Origin: Chryseotalea sanaruensis
Lineage (GTDB): Bacteria; Bacteroidota; Bacteroidia; Cytophagales; Cyclobacteriaceae
Direction: 5' to 3'
NCBI RefSeq assembly: GCF_003990915.1
Contig: NZ_BHXQ01000001.1
Span: 799,402-863,401 of the forward strand
Length of the DNA stretch: 64,000 bases
Shown here: positions 61,825 through 64,000 of the stretch, piece after piece
How positions within the stretch are numbered: position 1 is the first letter of the stretch
Layout: the number at the start of each line of letters is the position of its first letter
Notes under the pieces: generated by a model
Database searches by the model: none
Seen by the model: only the letters and a program-made list of their open reading frames with translations
Told to the model about the DNA's origin: nothing
Made by a program: the position numbers and the translations under genes

Positions 61825-62451
61825 ATGAATATTCTTATAGCAGATGACCACGCAATTGTGCGTAAAGGCCTTATAGAACTCATTCGTGAGGCCTATCCAT
61901 CTGCAAACATTACAGAAGTTGTCAATAGCCATGAAGTACTTGATCAAGTTGCCAAACAAACGTGGAGTATAATCCTTATGGATATATCTATGCCCGGTAG
62001 AAATGGCGTTGAAACCTTGAAGCAAATACGCAGTAACGGAGTAAAAACACCCATCTTAATGCTCAGTGCGCACCCTGAGGATCAGTATGCTTTGCGTGTG
62101 CTCAAAGCAGGTGCTTCAGGCTTTTTAAACAAAGACATCGCTACTGATGAATTACTTGCTGCCATAAGTAAAATTCTATCTGGTAAAAAGTACATCTCTG
62201 CAGCGGTAGCAGAAATGCTTGCCGAATTTCAAACCGATACAAGTCATAAGTCTGCTCACGAACTTCTCTCCGATCGGGAAATGCAAATGCTTCAACTCAT
62301 TGGTTCAGGAAAGACTGTTTCTGAAATTGCGGAGCAGATATCACTTAGCGTGAACACAATCAGTACCTACCGCACACGACTTTTAGAAAAACTGTGTCTC
62401 AAAAACAATGCAGAACTGATCAAGTATGCAATAGATCACGGATTAGTATAG
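61825..62451 (+). CDS. NarL/LuxR-family response regulator
   Basis: 208 residues. Receiver domain ~1-120: acidic pocket D7-D8, phosphoacceptor D53 in LMDISMPG, Ser in MLSAHP and Lys in FLNKDI. LuxR-type helix-turn-helix ~145-208 (LSDREMQMLQLIGSGKTVSEIAEQISLSVNTISTYRTRLLEKL, in pieces). Encoded 2 bp after the multi-PAS kinase, so almost certainly its partner. Its targets are not visible; the surface-protein gene downstream is a candidate by position only. Confidence 0.93.
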   Translation: MNILIADDHAIVRKGLIELIREAYPSANITEVVNSHEVLDQVAKQTWSIILMDISMPGRNGVETLKQIRSNGVKTPILMLSAHPEDQYALRVLKAGASGFLNKDIATDELLAAISKILSGKKYISAAVAEMLAEFQTDTSHKSAHELLSDREMQMLQLIGSGKTVSEIAEQISLSVNTISTYRTRLLEKLCLKNNAELIKYAIDHGLV

Positions 62452-62739
62452 TCTACCGTTGGACATAGTTGGTTTAAGTCATCCAAAAATCAATCTAGCT
62501 GGATTAACCGCTTTACTTCATAGTAACCCACCAATGTAGTACAAACCACTACGTTCTTATCATTATTCAACCTAGTTGATACTGCATTACAATTCATGTG
62601 TTTTGTAGTACAGTACAGCTTGTCAGAATTATTACTATTTAATTCTTCGCTGATTGGTAGATACCTCTGCTTTCCAATGATTACGCTTTAAACAGCTATA
62701 ACAATTCGCTCTCAAACGATTGACGTTAATCGCAAATTT

Positions 62740-64000
62740 ATGATAAAGAAATCCCTCTTCACGCTGCTCATTAGTTGTATTAGTCTACTAACAATAGGCC
62801 AAAACATTGGCATAAACGGCACTGGTGCATTACCCGACACGAAAGCCATGCTCGACATTGTTTCCACCACAAGTGGTTTACTTATTCCTCGCATGACTAC
62901 CACACAACGCGATGCCATCACATCACCTCCGAATGGGTTGCAGATTTATAATATTACTACCAACACGCATGATATTTATAGAGGTACACAATGGGAATCT
63001 ATGGCTTCAATCAATCCAGGAGCAAATTTAGTATACGTCTATTCCCTTGCTGATCTCCCTTCACCTTCTGGTGGTGGCATCACACTTGACGCTAACAAAA
63101 TGTATGTCTTCTCTGGGATTGTAAATATTTCACCCAACTACCTTAATCTTAATGGCGCAGGTCTTAGAGGAACAGATCCTGCCAAAGATGGCGTTATGTC
63201 ATCAGTAAGTGGTGGTGTTTTGAGAAGCACAGGCGTATCTGTATTTCTGGAAAATATAGCTGTTATACCATTTAGTGCGGGCACAAAAGCTTATGATTTT
63301 ACTGATGCAACAGGTACTAAGTATTGTAACCTGTTTTCAGGTTGCTCTGTAGTAGAAATTGGTGTAGCCAGTTTAGGTGTAGGGCAAGTCAGTGGTTTTA
63401 AAGCCACTACAATTATGAAAAATTATTGGAGCTGTGCAGATGGCATTAAAGTAACCGGTACAGTGGACAAGTTTGCCTCAGCATATAATTTCATTACAGG
63501 AATTGCCAGTGGTGGTAAAGGAATAGAGTTTCTCTCCGGCTTAACTATCAATGATATCGATCTTTCAAATAACTATTTTATCTACACAGGTCAAACAGGT
63601 GTAAAGGTAAATGCAGGTGCAACAATTGATCGTGGACGTATGACCACCAATATGTTTCGCGGAGTAACAACTTATATAACAGGTTTTGACTCCTACACGC
63701 CTGAATGGGAAATGCGGCAAAATACAAACATTCCTAACTCAAGAGCATTCAGCTCTTTGTATATGAATAATAATGCAACTTCCACCTCACTACCAGTTGT
63801 GAGTACATTTTACAAAATAGCAGGTACAACTACACCACTCAATGAAAAGCGTTTCACAGCAAGCAATAACAGACTAACTTATAACGGTAAAGATGCTATT
63901 GCAGGCAAAATACTAGTGATTATTGGCGTCAAAGCACCAAGCAATAATTCCGACTTTTCGATTGCCATTGCTAAAAACGGAACTGCCATATCAATTCCCA
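62740..64000 (+). CDS. Secreted surface protein with fibre-type N-terminus (3' truncated by window end)
   Basis: At least 420 residues, open to the end of the window. Signal peptide MIKKSLFTLLISCISLLTIGQ. The mature N-terminus (NIGINGTGALPDTKAMLDIVSTTSGLLIPRMTTTQRDAI then NGLQIYN ... GTQWESM, in pieces) is a module found at the start of many Bacteroidota tail-fibre-like proteins. After it comes a parallel-beta-type region with repeated short strands (GGVLRSTGVSVFLENIAVIPFSAGT, GKGIEFLSGLTINDIDLSNNYFIY), resembling phage tail spikes. Likely a secreted fibre or adhesin. No promoter was identified in the 288 bp before it. Confidence 0.7.
   Translation, partial: MIKKSLFTLLISCISLLTIGQNIGINGTGALPDTKAMLDIVSTTSGLLIPRMTTTQRDAITSPPNGLQIYNITTNTHDIYRGTQWESMASINPGANLVYVYSLADLPSPSGGGITLDANKMYVFSGIVNISPNYLNLNGAGLRGTDPAKDGVMSSVSGGVLRSTGVSVFLENIAVIPFSAGTKAYDFTDATGTKYCNLFSGCSVVEIGVASLGVGQVSGFKATTIMKNYWSCADGIKVTGTVDKFASAYNFITGIASGGKGIEFLSGLTINDIDLSNNYFIYTGQTGVKVNAGATIDRGRMTTNMFRGVTTYITGFDSYTPEWEMRQNTNIPNSRAFSSLYMNNNATSTSLPVVSTFYKIAGTTTPLNEKRFTASNNRLTYNGKDAIAGKILVIIGVKAPSNNSDFSIAIAKNGTAISIP

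Overview
The window looks like chromosome from a member of the Bacteroidota, most likely a Cytophagales-type gliding or soil bacterium. This is inferred from three things: the family content (golvesin-type domains, DUF6443/RHS proteins, tail-fibre-like proteins with the PDYVFEP...HLPEVPSA C-terminus, TamB/TamA pair, baeRF and DoxX proteins, GxxExxY protein), the many lipoprotein signal peptides, and several candidate TTTG / TAnnTTTG promoters. GC content is moderate to low. I saw no tRNA, rRNA, CRISPR array or intact transposase.

Region 1 (1-12.5 kb, + strand) is a compact efflux operon. It starts with the 3' end of a secreted peptidase-like/golvesin-domain protein, then a TolC-like channel, a lipoprotein membrane-fusion subunit, one RND pump, a second RND pump fused to an ABC ATPase, and a small ABC-2-type permease. 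Most junctions overlap or are very short. The RND-ABC fusion is the most unusual protein here: its ATPase domain is split by about 170 residues of mostly membrane sequence.

Region 2 (12.5-16 kb) is repeat-rich. It holds a decayed REP-type (Y1) transposase, a secreted coiled-coil/beta-barrel protein, a 189-bp tandem duplication, a perfect hairpin repeat that recurs elsewhere, and a MITE-like element.

Region 3 (15.2-30.2 kb, - strand) is a nearly gap-free operon. Read from its promoter side it encodes four tail-fibre-like surface proteins (one pair carrying a nearly identical ~300-bp block), a GxxExxY protein in an apparently mobile cassette, an RHS/YD-repeat protein with a PKD domain, a large RHS protein with a variable C-terminal tip bearing HEMVH, and two small candidate immunity genes. 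This reads as a polymorphic-toxin / surface-adhesion system.

Region 4 (30.5-42.6 kb) has a FAD-Rieske oxidoreductase, a CHRD lipoprotein, an Asp-box protein, a DEAD-box (DEFD) helicase, a two-gene hairpin-flanked segment, and a PaoABC-type molybdenum aldehyde oxidoreductase divergent from a Crp-family regulator.

Region 5 (42.6-50.6 kb) is a loose group of stress- and envelope-type genes (DoxX, PRC-barrel, baeRF, HPF-like, YtxH, holin-like) mixed with decaying genes (an S41 peptidase and a short-chain dehydrogenase).

Region 6 (50.9-64 kb, + strand) has the overlapping TamB/TamA-like pair, a multi-PAS sensor kinase with its NarL-type response regulator, and the 5' part of another surface protein that runs off the window.
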